Assembly (NCBI GenBank): GCA_036558305.1
Contig: DATBFX010000586.1
Coordinates: 1-9,327 of the forward strand
Source: DATBFX01 sp036558305
GTDB taxonomy: Bacteria > Chloroflexota > Chloroflexia > Thermomicrobiales > UBA6265
Direction: 5' to 3'
Length of the DNA stretch: 9,327 bases
Shown: in pieces, positions 1 to 8,211 of the stretch
How the letters are laid out: every line of letters starts with the position of its first letter
Position numbering within the stretch: position 1 is the first letter of the stretch
Program-made: the position numbers and the translations under genes
Notes under the pieces: model-generated
Seen by the model: only the letters and a program-made list of their open reading frames with translations
Database searches by the model: none
Told to the model about the DNA's origin: nothing

Positions 1-1041
1 CACCTTGGCCCGGCAGCCGGCCTCGACCTGGTCGGCCCAGCGCCGGGCCAGGCGGGCGGCGTGCTCGCGGAAGAGGCGGTCGACCGCGGCGTCGGGGGGC
101 CAGCCGGCCCCCTCCCGCGCCAACGCCTGCACCGCCGGGGGGAGCAACTCCCACTCGACCGTACGCAGTCTCAGCGACTCCTCCAACTCCTCCGGCGAGA
201 GGTCGAACGTCGCACAGACCTGTTTCACCGCCTCTTCCGGGACCTGAGTCAGCGGCAGGACCCGTTTGAGGACGAGCGACTTGGGTGGGGCTGTCCCCTC
301 GCCGTGGACCGCGTTGTAGAGGGCCTCCGCGTGCGGCCAACCCTGGCGGAAGGCGTGATAGATCGCCCGGCCAAGCACGTCGGCGCTGGGCGGTTGACCG
401 TAGTCGGTACTCAACTGCGCCAGCTTGGCTGCCAGGTAGTCGCCGCGCTCCATCGCGGCGGCGAGCTCCACCTCGCGCGCGGCCGACAGCAACGGCACCC
501 GCCCGATCTCGCGCAGGTACATCCGCACCGGGTCGTCGAGGCTCCCGGCTCCGATGTCGTAGTTCGTGCTTTCGAGGCCGAGGGAGGCCGTGCCGGACTC
601 CTCCTCCTCGGCCAGCGCGTCTTCGTCCGGTTCTTCGGTGCCGCCGACGAAGGCGGTCAACTCCTGCAATCGTTGCGCCAGGGCGCCGACCCCGGTCGGC
701 TCACCGTCGGCGGGAGGCAACGCCTCCAGCATCGCATCGTAGGCGATCGCGCCATCGGCGGTTTCGCCGAGATCGAGAACGATCCGTTCGTCGGCCAACC
801 CCGTTGCTCCCTCCGCGTCGAAGCGAGGGAGATCTTCGTCGAGGGGATCCTCGAGGGATTCCTCTTCGTCGAAGACCTCGCCGTTGAGCGGGGAACCGGT
901 TGCGGGGTAGCGGGTACTCGGCATCATGCGGTTGCTCATTCCGATTGGCTCGCCAACGGCGAATTCGTCGTCGCCGTCCTGCGACTCGTCCAACACTTCG
1001 TCGAACTGGTCGAAGGGATCGCTATGTTGAGACGGAACCAC
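1..1041 (-). CDS. rpoD: Primary-type RNA polymerase sigma-70 factor, N-terminal part (cut by left edge)
   Basis: This is the N-terminal 347 residues of a sigma-70 family factor, which directs RNA polymerase to promoters. The diagnostic stretch is sigma region 1.2 at about residues 170-190 (DPVRMYLREIGRVPLLSA), followed by AREVELAAAMERGD. Residues 1-165 are strongly acidic and low in complexity (for example DEEESLEDP), as in N-termini of primary sigma factors. From about residue 206 to the edge runs a roughly 140-residue non-conserved insert. It ends in EAGCRAKV, which resembles the family's lead-in to region 2.1, so regions 2-4 should lie just outside the window. The frame is open from a TAG pair at 1144-1149 to the edge. 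I chose GTG at 1041 because GGGAG lies 9 nt upstream (1051-1055); ATG at 939 is the main alternative. It lies 171 nt downstream of lysA on the same strand. An alternative primary-like (group 2) sigma factor cannot be excluded. Confidence 0.85.
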   Translation of the reverse strand, partial: MVPSQHSDPFDQFDEVLDESQDGDDEFAVGEPIGMSNRMMPSTRYPATGSPLNGEVFDEEESLEDPLDEDLPRFDAEGATGLADERIVLDLGETADGAIAYDAMLEALPPADGEPTGVGALAQRLQELTAFVGGTEEPDEDALAEEEESGTASLGLESTNYDIGAGSLDDPVRMYLREIGRVPLLSAAREVELAAAMERGDYLAAKLAQLSTDYGQPPSADVLGRAIYHAFRQGWPHAEALYNAVHGEGTAPPKSLVLKRVLPLTQVPEEAVKQVCATFDLSPEELEESLRLRTVEWELLPPAVQALAREGAGWPPDAAVDRLFREHAARLARRWADQVEAGCRAKV

Positions 1042-1050
1042 GGGCGGATG

Positions 1051-1055
1051 CTCCC
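1051..1055 (-). promoter_or_regulatory. Candidate ribosome binding site for the sigma factor GTG start
   Basis: GGGAG lies 9 nt upstream of GTG 1041. It favours this start over ATG 939, which has only a weak GCGAG upstream. The perfect AGGAGG at 1153-1158 has no in-frame start at a useful distance and is followed by two TAG codons, so it cannot serve this gene. Confidence 0.35.
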
Positions 1056-1212
1056 AGATGGGGGGCCGGGCGGAGGAATCGCGACGCAAGGTCCGAGGCG
1101 GCCGCTCTCCTCGGAACGCGCGCGGATGGTGAACGGCGAAACGCTACTACGTCCTCCTGCCGGCTGCAAGGACGGATCCGGCAGCGGGGCCTTGACCGCG
1201 TGAGGCGCGGGT

Positions 1213-2514
1213 TCAAAGATTCACCTCCGTGGCAATGAGATCGTCGTACGTCTCGCGCCGTCGGATCAGCCGAGCGCCGCCGTCCTTGACCAGGACGACG
1301 GCAGGTCGGAGCGCGTGATTGTAATTGCTGGCCATCGCCAGGCAATAGGCTCCCGCGGCCGGCACCGCGAGAAGATCGCCGGACACGAGCGTCGGCAAGT
1401 CGACCTCGTCGATGAGAATGTCGCCCGACTCGCAGAACTTGCCGGCGATCGTCACGTGTTGGCGCGGGCCTCGTTCCGCCCGATTCGCGATCGCGGCCGT
1501 GTAGCGCGCGCCGTAGAGCGATGGCCGGATGTTGTCGGCCATTCCGCCATCGACCGCGACGTAACGGCGCACACCGGGAATGTCCTTGATCGCGCCCACC
1601 CGATACAGCGCAATGGCGGCCGGTCCGACGATGGATCGCCCCGGTTCGACGACCAATTCCGGCAACGGCAATCGGCACCGTTCGCAAGCTTCGGTCAGTG
1701 CACTGCCGACGGCGTTCGCCCACTCGTCGAACATGGCTTCCGGTTCGCCCTCCGTGTACGCAATCCCAAAGCCACCGCCGGGCGACAGCTCGCGCGGTGT
1801 GACGCCGTGTCGATCCCTCATCCGCGCGGCGAATTCGACCATGATCTCCACCGCCACCCGCATCGTCTCGGCATCGAAGAGTTGCGAGCCGAGGTGAGCG
1901 TGGTACCCCACCAGGTCGAGACCTGGGATTGCGACCGTGCGCGCGACCGCCGAGGCCGCGTCGCCGCTCCAGATGGGGAACCCGAACTTCGAATCGATAA
2001 CACCGGTTTTGATCTTGTCGTGAGTATGCACGTCGACGCCGGGATTCAACCGCAAGAGGACTGGGACCGTCGTACTGAGCTCGGCGGTCAGGTGGGCCAG
2101 CGACGTTAGTTCGAAATGGTTATCGACCGCGATTTGACCGATACCCGCGGCGATCGCCTCGCGCAGTTCCTGCTCGCTCTTGTTGTTGCCGTGGAACGTG
2201 ATCTCGCCTGCCGGGATACCGGCGCGCAGACCGGCATAGAGTTCGCCGCCCGAGACAACGTCGAGACCGAGGCGCTCTTCGTGCAGGATGTGGACGATCG
2301 GCATCGAGAGAAGCGCTTTACCTGCGTACCGAACCCGCGATCGGGGATAGGCGCACGCGAAGGCATCGACCGCGGCACGCGCGCGGGACCGAAGGGTCGC
2401 TTCGTCGAACACGTAGACGGGCGTGCCGAACCGCTCGGCAAGTTCTCTCGCCGCGACGCCGCCGACGCGGAGGCCACCCCCTCCGTCGCGTTCGGTTGTC
2501 ACCGGCCAAAGCAT
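1213..2514 (-). CDS. lysA: Diaminopimelate decarboxylase LysA
   Basis: This PLP enzyme decarboxylates meso-diaminopimelate to L-lysine, the last step of bacterial lysine synthesis, in the cytosol. The 433-residue length is normal for the family. It has the fold-type III alanine-racemase-like barrel followed by a beta domain. Visible motifs are the PLP lysine K66 in YAGKALLS, HGNNKS at 108-113, SKFGFP at 175-180, HAHLGSQ at 205-211, the phosphate-binding glycines GGGFG at 246-250, EPGRS at 290-294, GGMADNIRP at 323-331, the active-site cysteine C361 in CESGD, and the C-terminal tyrosine motif GAYCLAMASNYN at 388-399. The pattern is close to Bacillus-type LysA. ATG 2514 has GGGGAA a few bases upstream and lies about 37 nt from the predicted transcription start of the promoter at 2558-2586. 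The sigma factor gene follows on the same strand after 171 nt without a convincing terminator, so read-through is possible. Confidence 0.97.
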   Translation of the reverse strand: MLWPVTTERDGGGGLRVGGVAARELAERFGTPVYVFDEATLRSRARAAVDAFACAYPRSRVRYAGKALLSMPIVHILHEERLGLDVVSGGELYAGLRAGIPAGEITFHGNNKSEQELREAIAAGIGQIAVDNHFELTSLAHLTAELSTTVPVLLRLNPGVDVHTHDKIKTGVIDSKFGFPIWSGDAASAVARTVAIPGLDLVGYHAHLGSQLFDAETMRVAVEIMVEFAARMRDRHGVTPRELSPGGGFGIAYTEGEPEAMFDEWANAVGSALTEACERCRLPLPELVVEPGRSIVGPAAIALYRVGAIKDIPGVRRYVAVDGGMADNIRPSLYGARYTAAIANRAERGPRQHVTIAGKFCESGDILIDEVDLPTLVSGDLLAVPAAGAYCLAMASNYNHALRPAVVLVKDGGARLIRRRETYDDLIATEVNL

Positions 2515-2557
2515 CGTCGTTCCCCGGGGTGCATGCTGCCTACTTGCGGCTCAGTGA

Positions 2558-2586
2558 AGTGTACGTACGACGTGTCCGAATATCAA
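2558..2586 (-). promoter_or_regulatory. Promoter of lysA (minus strand)
   Basis: Read on the minus strand, TTGATA (2581-2586) and TACACT (2558-2563) are separated by exactly 17 nt, a good match to a primary-sigma promoter. The predicted transcription start is near 2551, giving a 5' leader of about 37 nt before the lysA ATG. Confidence 0.65.
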
Positions 2587-2643
2587 GTTGGCTCCCAGGA
2601 TGCGGCCGAATCGGGGTTTGGCGCGAGGGTGCCGGCGTCCCCT

Positions 2644-2652
2644 TGGTATACT
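2644..2652 (+). promoter_or_regulatory. Extended -10 promoter of the ABC-F gene
   Basis: TGG directly precedes TATACT (2647-2652), giving the extended -10 form TGnTATACT. No good -35 lies 17 nt upstream; TTGGCG at 2618-2623 is too far (23 nt). Extended -10 promoters commonly lack a strong -35. The predicted transcription start is near 2659, about 52 nt before the ABC-F ATG at 2711. Confidence 0.55.
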
Positions 2653-2659
2653 GTGATGC

Positions 2660-2676
2660 TGCCCGGTTTGCGGGCA
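2660..2676 (+). promoter_or_regulatory. Small stem-loop at the 5' end of the ABC-F leader
   Basis: TGCCCG (2660-2665) and CGGGCA (2671-2676) form a perfect 6-bp GC-rich stem with a 5-nt loop. It falls almost exactly at the predicted transcript 5' end. It may only stabilise the mRNA; no T-run or leader peptide was seen to support attenuation. Confidence 0.3.
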
Positions 2677-2710
2677 CTCTTCATGTCCAGGGTGAATCGA
2701 GTCGATCGAG

Positions 2711-4677
<1,967 letters not shown>

Positions 4678-4681
<4 letters not shown>

Positions 4682-5331
4682 CGACCGCGGGAGCCGACCA
4701 GGGCAAACGGGAAAGACCGGTACTGATCGGCGTCACCGGTAACATCGCCTGCGGCAAATCGACGGTGATGGGAATGCTCGGCGAATTGGGCGCCGAGTTG
4801 ATCGACGCCGACGCGGTGTACCACGAGTTGATCGCGCCCCATCGTCCGCTCTGGCACGCGCTCCAAGCGCGTTTTGGCGACGCCATCGTGAGTTCGGACG
4901 GGACCATCGACCGGCGGGCGCTGGGGGCCATCGTCTTCGCCGACCCCGCGGCGCTGGCCAAGCTCGACCGCATCACGCACCCCGCCGTCATTACGGCCAT
5001 CCGCGACCGCGTGGCCGGAATCCAGGGGCGCGTCGTCGCCGTCGACGCGGTCAAGCTGATCGAGAGCGGCATGGCTCCGCTGTGCGACGCCGTCTGGTTG
5101 GTAACCTGTGATCGCGCGCAGCAGATATCCCGCCTGGTTGAGCGGAACGGGCTGTCTCGTGCCGACGCGGAACGCCGCGTCGCGGCCCAACCGCCCACCG
5201 ACGGGAAACTGTCGGTCGTGGACGTGGTCATCGACAACAGTGGTTCGATGAAACGGACGCGGGACCAAGTCGTCGCGGCGTGGAACAACTTGGTGCCCGG
5301 AACGCCACCGGGCGCCAAAGCAGATGCGTGA
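4678..5331 (+). CDS. coaE: Dephospho-CoA kinase CoaE
   Basis: It phosphorylates the ribose 3'-hydroxyl of dephospho-CoA with ATP, the final step of coenzyme A synthesis. The 217-residue length is typical. The P-loop is at residues 18-29 (GVTGNIACGKST), followed by the substrate-binding DAD at 43-45, RRALGAIVF at 79-87, ITHP at 99-102 and VDAVKLIESGM at 122-132, which corresponds to the family's conserved lid-adjacent segment. The nucleotide-binding end appears as DNSGS at 186-190. The ATG overlaps the ABC-F stop by 4 bp (ATGA), and no separate strong ribosome binding site is seen, so translation is probably coupled to the upstream gene. The two proteins have no known direct functional link; the pairing looks like operon packing. 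Confidence 0.95.
5292..5316 (+). terminator. GC-rich hairpin at the end of coaE, possible terminator
   Basis: GGTGCCCGG (5292-5300) pairs with CCGGGCGCC (5308-5316) across a 7-nt loop, with one G-T pair. It sits inside the last codons of coaE and has no T-run after it, so terminator function is only a guess. Confidence 0.25.
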
Positions 5332-5397
5332 TCACTGCCGCGCACTGCAGGAACTGTCTCTTCCCGACACGGACACGACGGTCTCAAAGCTTTCGAT

Positions 5398-5430
5398 TTG
5401 ACAGCAGCAGGTAAAACGGTTACCTATAGA
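5398..5430 (+). promoter_or_regulatory. Promoter region of the DsbA-like gene with a 17-bp inverted repeat
   Basis: A consensus -35 TTGACA lies at 5398-5403. At the standard 17-nt spacing only a poor TACCTA (5421-5426) is found. The better -10-like TATAGA (5425-5430) is 21 nt away. Between and over them lies a perfect inverted repeat, AGGTAA (5409-5414), 5-nt gap, TTACCT (5420-5425). The stretched spacer carrying a dyad resembles MerR-type activator-dependent promoters, but the centres do not match exactly. Confidence 0.4.
5409..5425. repeat. Inverted repeat AGGTAA-N5-TTACCT, candidate operator
   Basis: Perfect 6-bp arms separated by AACGG, lying in the spacer and at the edge of the -10 of the promoter for the DsbA-like gene. 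The position suits an operator; no regulator gene is seen nearby. Confidence 0.35.
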
Positions 5431-5453
5431 GCCAACGAGACTCGCACCGAGCT

Positions 5454-5460
5454 GAGGAGG
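5454..5460 (+). promoter_or_regulatory. Ribosome binding site setting the GTG start of the DsbA-like gene
   Basis: GAGGAGG lies 6 nt before GTG 5467, a near-perfect Shine-Dalgarno sequence. It decides this start over the upstream in-frame TTG. Confidence 0.8.
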
Positions 5461-5466
5461 AGACGC

Positions 5467-6087
5467 GTGAGCGAGAAGATCGAGGTCGAAGTCTTCTACG
5501 ACTACGGCTGCCCGTATGTCCACGCCGCGGCGGTCTGGATCGACAAGGTCAAGGCGTCGTTGGGGGACAGATTGCAGGTCAAGTGGCGGTACTTTCCGCT
5601 CGAACAGGTGAACTCCGTCGAGGGCCCGGAGTGGAAACTCTGGGAACAACCGGCCGACTACAAGAGCCGCGGCCGGGATGCCTTCCACGGCGCGATCGCC
5701 GCGCGCAACCAGGGAGAGGACGCCTTCGAGCGGTTCCACCTGGCGTTGCTGCACGCCAAGCACGTCGAGGGGAAGGAACACTCCCGCCGCGAGACGCTCC
5801 TGGAAGCCGCCAAGGCGGCCAACCTCGACCTCGCCCGCTTCGAGCGCGACCTCGACGACCGCTCCCTCCTTGCCAAGATCGGCACCGACTTCGAGGAGGC
5901 GCGCGAACACTACGGCGTCTTCGGCACCCCGACGTTCGTCTTCCCGGACGGTGCCTCGGCCTACATCAAGATGCGCCCGGCGGCGCCGTCGGAAGACGCG
6001 GTGGCGGTCTTCGAAGACTTCGTCGAAACCGTGCAAGGGCGACCGTACATCGCGGAGATCAAGCGACCGAGCAAACCGACCAGCTGA
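5467..6087 (+). CDS. DsbA/2-hydroxychromene-2-carboxylate isomerase-like thioredoxin-fold protein
   Basis: This 206-residue cytosolic protein belongs to the DsbA-like thioredoxin-fold group that includes FrnE-type oxidoreductases and HCCA isomerases. Strand 1 (EVEVFYDYGCP) leads to C15-P-Y-V18 where thiol oxidoreductases have CxxC, so the second cysteine is missing. The central helical insertion covers about residues 60-145. The cis-proline loop is GVFGTPTFVF (150-159, P155), as in the family. There is no signal peptide. GTG 5467 is chosen as start because GAGGAGG (5454-5460) lies 6 nt upstream. A longer in-frame reading would begin at TTG 5398, which is in fact part of the -35 box. With one active-site Cys it may use glutathione or another low-molecular thiol, act as an isomerase, or reduce mixed disulfides; the substrate cannot be told from sequence. 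Confidence 0.85.
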   Translation: MSEKIEVEVFYDYGCPYVHAAAVWIDKVKASLGDRLQVKWRYFPLEQVNSVEGPEWKLWEQPADYKSRGRDAFHGAIAARNQGEDAFERFHLALLHAKHVEGKEHSRRETLLEAAKAANLDLARFERDLDDRSLLAKIGTDFEEAREHYGVFGTPTFVFPDGASAYIKMRPAAPSEDAVAVFEDFVETVQGRPYIAEIKRPSKPTS

Positions 6088-6102
6088 GATTACGTCTTTG
6101 AC

Positions 6103-6140
6103 TGGCCGCGGTGGGAGGCGTCGAACCCCCACCGCGGCCA
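6103..6140 (+). terminator. Strong 13-bp hairpin after the DsbA-like gene
   Basis: TGGCCGCGGTGGG (6103-6115) and CCCACCGCGGCCA (6128-6140) are perfect inverted complements with a 12-nt loop, beginning 15 nt after the stop at 6087. There is no T-run downstream (it continues ATCCTTGCCCC), so it is not a textbook intrinsic terminator. It may act as a U-less terminator or as a barrier to 3' exonucleases. It separates the centre block from the mutY pair. Confidence 0.6.
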
Positions 6141-6175
6141 ATCCTTGCCCCTGGTCGCACATGCGTTCGTATCGC

Positions 6176-6181
6176 TATACT
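6176..6181 (+). promoter_or_regulatory. -10 box consistent with a leaderless mutY transcript
   Basis: TATACT (5 of 6 consensus) ends 6 nt before ATG 6188, so transcription would begin at or next to the A of the start codon. No Shine-Dalgarno sequence is visible before this ATG, which agrees with a leaderless message. No clear -35 was found at the normal distance. Confidence 0.45.
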
Positions 6182-6187
6182 TCGCGC

Positions 6188-7192
6188 ATGACTTGTGACT
6201 CGCGGGACTTCGAATCGTCACCGCCATCGAGCGCGGTTGATCCATCCCAGATCGCCCCAGTCCGCATGGCACTGCTCGCCTGGTTCGCGGTGAACCGGCG
6301 GGACCTGCCGTGGCGCCGCAGTCGCGATCCCTACCAGATCCTCGTCTCCGAGGTGATGCTGCAGCAGACACAGGTCGAGCGCGTCCTTCCCTACTATGAT
6401 GCGTTCTTGACCCGCTTTCCCGACGTACAGACGCTCGCCAGCGCGTCGACCGCCGACGTCATCAAAGCCTGGGCCGGTCTCGGGTACAACCGGCGTGCGG
6501 TCAATCTTCAGCGCACGGCGCAATACGTCGTCGCCAACCTCGGCGGCACGTTCCCCGCCGACGTCGAAGCGCTGCGGCGGCTGCCGGGGATCGGCCCGTA
6601 CACGGCGGGAGCCATCGCCTGTTTCGCGTTCGAACGCGACGTCGCCTTCGCCGATACCAACATTCGCCGGGTGCTCCACCGCGTTTTCGTCGGCGTCGAT
6701 GTCCCCAGACCGACCGCCGGCGATCGCGAGATTTCGGCAATCGCGGAGGCGGCCGTACCGGCCGGAAACGGCTGGACCTGGAATCAAGCGCTCATGGAGT
6801 TTGGCGCGCTCCAGTGCACCGCGCGGAAACCCGCCTGCGTGATCTGCCCCCTGCAATCCGCCTGTCGCGCCTTTCCGGCCGTCCTCTCGGCTCTCGGCGA
6901 GCTGCCGCGGGGAGTCAGGCTCAAGCGGGAGGAGCCGTTCGCCGGTTCGAATCGGTTCTACCGCGGACGGGTCCTGGCGGCACTCCGCGACCACGCCGAC
7001 GATGCGATTGCCCTGACCGATCTCGGTCCCCGCGTGCGAGACGACTTCACACCCCACCACCTGCCATGGCTCTACGACGTCGTCCAAGGACTGGAGCGTG
7101 ACGGTCTTGCCCTCGTCGCCGAGGACTCGACAACCTACGACACCGGTCAGGACACTCCACTTCTCGGTAGCCAGCGCGTCAGACTGCCCTAG
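6188..7192 (+). CDS. mutY: A/G-specific adenine DNA glycosylase MutY (copy 1, short form)
   Basis: It should remove adenine mispaired with 8-oxoguanine in base-excision repair. The HhH-GPD fold is clear: catalytic E55 in VSEVMLQQTQV, lesion-sensing tyrosine Y100 in GLGYNRR (the Y82 position of E. coli MutY), the helix-hairpin-helix LPGIGPYTAG (132-141), and catalytic D156 in ADTNIRRV. The [4Fe-4S] cysteines are C210, C217, C220 and C226 (C-x6-C-x2-C-x5-C). The Tyr in GPYTAG points to MutY rather than endonuclease III, which has Lys there. The C-terminus (about 250-334) is not the NUDIX-like domain of E. coli MutY. It resembles the short winged-helix-like tail of mycobacterial MutY (FYRGRVLAALR, then LERDGLALV). 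Length is 334 aa. ATG 6188 is preferred over ATG 6161, which lies upstream of the -10 box. A close paralogue follows 14 nt downstream. Confidence 0.92.
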   Translation: MTCDSRDFESSPPSSAVDPSQIAPVRMALLAWFAVNRRDLPWRRSRDPYQILVSEVMLQQTQVERVLPYYDAFLTRFPDVQTLASASTADVIKAWAGLGYNRRAVNLQRTAQYVVANLGGTFPADVEALRRLPGIGPYTAGAIACFAFERDVAFADTNIRRVLHRVFVGVDVPRPTAGDREISAIAEAAVPAGNGWTWNQALMEFGALQCTARKPACVICPLQSACRAFPAVLSALGELPRGVRLKREEPFAGSNRFYRGRVLAALRDHADDAIALTDLGPRVRDDFTPHHLPWLYDVVQGLERDGLALVAEDSTTYDTGQDTPLLGSQRVRLP

Positions 7193-7206
7193 GATCGCAC
7201 CGGTTC

Positions 7207-8202
7207 ATGACCCCGTCTCCCGCGCATATTGATCATCCATCGGGCTTGCGGCTGCCTGATGAGGCAATTGCGACCGTGCAATCGCTGCTGCTCGACTGGT
7301 TCGCGCGGAATGGCCGCGACCTGCCGTGGCGGCGGACGCGCGATCCCTATCGCGTCCTCGTCTCCGAGATCATGCTTCAGCAAATCCAGGTCGCTCGGGC
7401 CATTCCGTTCTACGAGGCGTTCGTCGAACGATTCGCCACCGTCGAGGCGCTGGCCGCAGCCGCTTTGGCGGACGTGATTCGGGTCTGGAAAGACCTCGGA
7501 CGCTATCGCCGCATCGTCTATCTCCACCGGACGGCGAACATCGTCGTGGCGGATTTCGGGGGAAGCGTGCCGGACGATCCGGCCGTGCTGCGGACACTAC
7601 CGGGCGTCGGACCGTACACGGCGGGCGCGATCGCATGCTTCGCGTACGAATTGGACGTGGCGTTCGTCGATACCAACATGAAGCGAGTTTTGCACCGGGT
7701 GGTGCTCGGTCCCGAACGTTTGGAGCGCCCCGCGAAGGACGCGGAGCTCCTCGAACTGGCCGCTCGACTCTTGCCCACCTCTCGGGCGTGGCGGTGGAAC
7801 AGCGCCTTGATGGATCTCGGCGCCACCGTTTGCAAAGCGCGCAACCCTGCCTGCGGGACCTGCCCACTGCGAACGGCGTGCCGATCCGCCGCCGAGTTCT
7901 TGAGCGGACGTGCCTCGCCGATCGCCGTCCGAAAAACGCCGCCGTACCGGTTCGAAGAATCCGACCGATTCTACCGGGGACGAGTGCTTGCCACGCTCCG
8001 GTCGCTGGGCGACGACGGCGCCGACCCGTCCGGTATCGACCTGCGTGATCTCGGCAGGGCGATTCGCGGCGACTTTCAGGACGAGCATCTCGACTGGCTC
8101 GGCGGTTTGGTGCGTGGCTTGAGCAAAGACGGTCTGGCGGTGCTCAACGAAGAGCGCCCGGTATACGACGCGGAACCCGTGGCGCGGGTGAAGCTGCCGT
8201 GA
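7207..8202 (+). CDS. MutY-like DNA glycosylase paralogue (copy 2, altered recognition site)
   Basis: This is a second HhH-GPD glycosylase of 331 residues, co-directional with copy 1. By hand, a gapless 143-residue stretch (residues 24-166, against 25-167 of copy 1) has 91 identities, about 64%, and both proteins end in the same kind of tail (RVRLP in copy 1, RVKLP here). Retained are catalytic E54 (VSEIMLQQ), the HhH LPGVGPYTAG (131-140), D155 (VDTNMKRV) and cluster cysteines C209, C216, C219 and C225. Changed are GLGY to DLGR, which places R99 where MutY has its conserved lesion-sensing Tyr, and MLQQT to MLQQI (I60). The fold, cluster and base-excision chemistry are probably intact while the recognised lesion may differ. 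The start has only a weak AGGA 12 nt upstream. Co-transcription with copy 1 is likely. Confidence 0.88.
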   Translation: MTPSPAHIDHPSGLRLPDEAIATVQSLLLDWFARNGRDLPWRRTRDPYRVLVSEIMLQQIQVARAIPFYEAFVERFATVEALAAAALADVIRVWKDLGRYRRIVYLHRTANIVVADFGGSVPDDPAVLRTLPGVGPYTAGAIACFAYELDVAFVDTNMKRVLHRVVLGPERLERPAKDAELLELAARLLPTSRAWRWNSALMDLGATVCKARNPACGTCPLRTACRSAAEFLSGRASPIAVRKTPPYRFEESDRFYRGRVLATLRSLGDDGADPSGIDLRDLGRAIRGDFQDEHLDWLGGLVRGLSKDGLAVLNEERPVYDAEPVARVKLP

Positions 8203-8211
8203 GATCGGGAC

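Noticed and set aside
936..1169. 77-codon minus-strand frame whose stop overlaps ATG 939 as ATGA, suggesting an upstream partner gene of the sigma factor
   Set aside because: The translation is low-complexity Ser/Pro/Arg, while the alternative frame over the same bases gives the acidic sequence expected at a sigma factor N-terminus. Its TTG start has no ribosome binding site.
61..1203. Long plus-strand open frame opposite the sigma factor gene (380 codons)
   Set aside because: It is antisense to a clearly conserved sigma-70 sequence. High GC makes long empty frames common, and no motif was seen in its translation.
1195..1212. Small CCGCG/CGCGG hairpin right after the lysA stop as a terminator
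   Set aside because: Only 5 bp of stem and no T-run; too weak to call.
1315..2109. Plus-strand open frame opposite lysA
   Set aside because: Shadow of lysA; the minus-strand frame carries all the decarboxylase motifs.
5678..6187. Upstream extension of the mutY copy 1 frame to 5678
   Set aside because: It overlaps the DsbA-like gene in another frame with Ser/Arg/Pro-rich nonsense; MutY homology begins only after 6188.
6188..8202. Tandem MutY genes as one broken gene or a frameshifted pseudogene
   Set aside because: Each reading frame is complete, with its own HhH, catalytic residues and four cluster cysteines, so these are two intact genes.
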